Program-made: the position numbers and the translations under genes
In this document: positions 5,534 through 5,562 of the stretch, piece by piece
How the letters are laid out: each line of letters begins with the position of its first letter
Position numbering within the stretch: position 1 is the first letter of the stretch
Origin: Psychrobacter sp. P11G3
GTDB taxonomy: Bacteria > Pseudomonadota > Gammaproteobacteria > Pseudomonadales > Moraxellaceae
Direction of reading: 5' to 3'
DNA: 5,562 nucleotides
Assembly: GCF_001435845.1 (NCBI RefSeq)
Contig: NZ_CM003600.1
Coordinates: 1 to 5,562 of the forward strand
The notes under the pieces: model-generated
Database searches by the model: none
What the model was told of the DNA's origin: nothing
What the model saw: only the letters and a program-made list of their open reading frames with translations

Positions 5534-5562
5534 TTATACATACCTCTATTTTTTCTTTTTCT

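Overview
The window looks like most or all of a small mobilizable plasmid from a gamma-proteobacterium of the Moraxellaceae type (Psychrobacter, Acinetobacter or Moraxella). The basis is a RepM-like Rep_3 initiator with tandem 22-bp iterons, a MobA/MobL (MOBQ) relaxase with a divergent mobC, and AT-rich DNA. The host is inferred from protein style only; no database was searched. The two window ends both lie in AT- and pyrimidine-rich DNA next to the origin, so a circular molecule cut at an arbitrary point is plausible but not provable here.

Layout. Bases 1-240 are the replication origin: a perfect DnaA box, a ladder of 10-bp AT-rich repeats (likely unwinding element), four contiguous 22-bp iterons and a sigma70-like promoter. 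The rep gene follows (277-1251, +). Behind it is a perfect 19-bp inverted repeat (1263-1321), then a gene for an unrecognised four-helix membrane protein (1397-1981, +). Bases 1982-2173 carry no supported gene, only a 9-bp stem-loop. On the minus strand lie a lipoprotein of unknown function (2174-2650) and mobC (2769-3080). The mobC-mobA intergenic region (about 3094-3334) holds the mobC promoter and the likely oriT: a TAAGTGCG nic-like core, a 14-bp inverted repeat, a GGGGC/GCCCC hairpin and an 8-bp hairpin. mobA (3335-5533, +) fills the rest.

Most interesting signal: inside mobA, in the +1 frame, there is a 188-codon open frame (4212-4778) with a GTG start behind a purine-rich Shine-Dalgarno-like run. 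It would encode a Gln-rich, almost entirely coiled-coil protein. It sits just after the relaxase domain, as mobB does inside mobA of RSF1010, but shows no membrane segment. The shared DNA contains a 63-bp (21-codon, three-heptad) repeat that reads as a periodic protein in both frames.

How the parts work together: Rep would bind the iterons and, with DnaA, open the origin, and may repress its own promoter. MobA and MobC, perhaps with the nested protein, would form a relaxosome at oriT. No coupling protein or type IV secretion genes are present, so transfer would depend on a helper. No partition or toxin-antitoxin genes were recognised. The membrane protein and lipoprotein are cargo or plasmid-envelope genes of unknown function.
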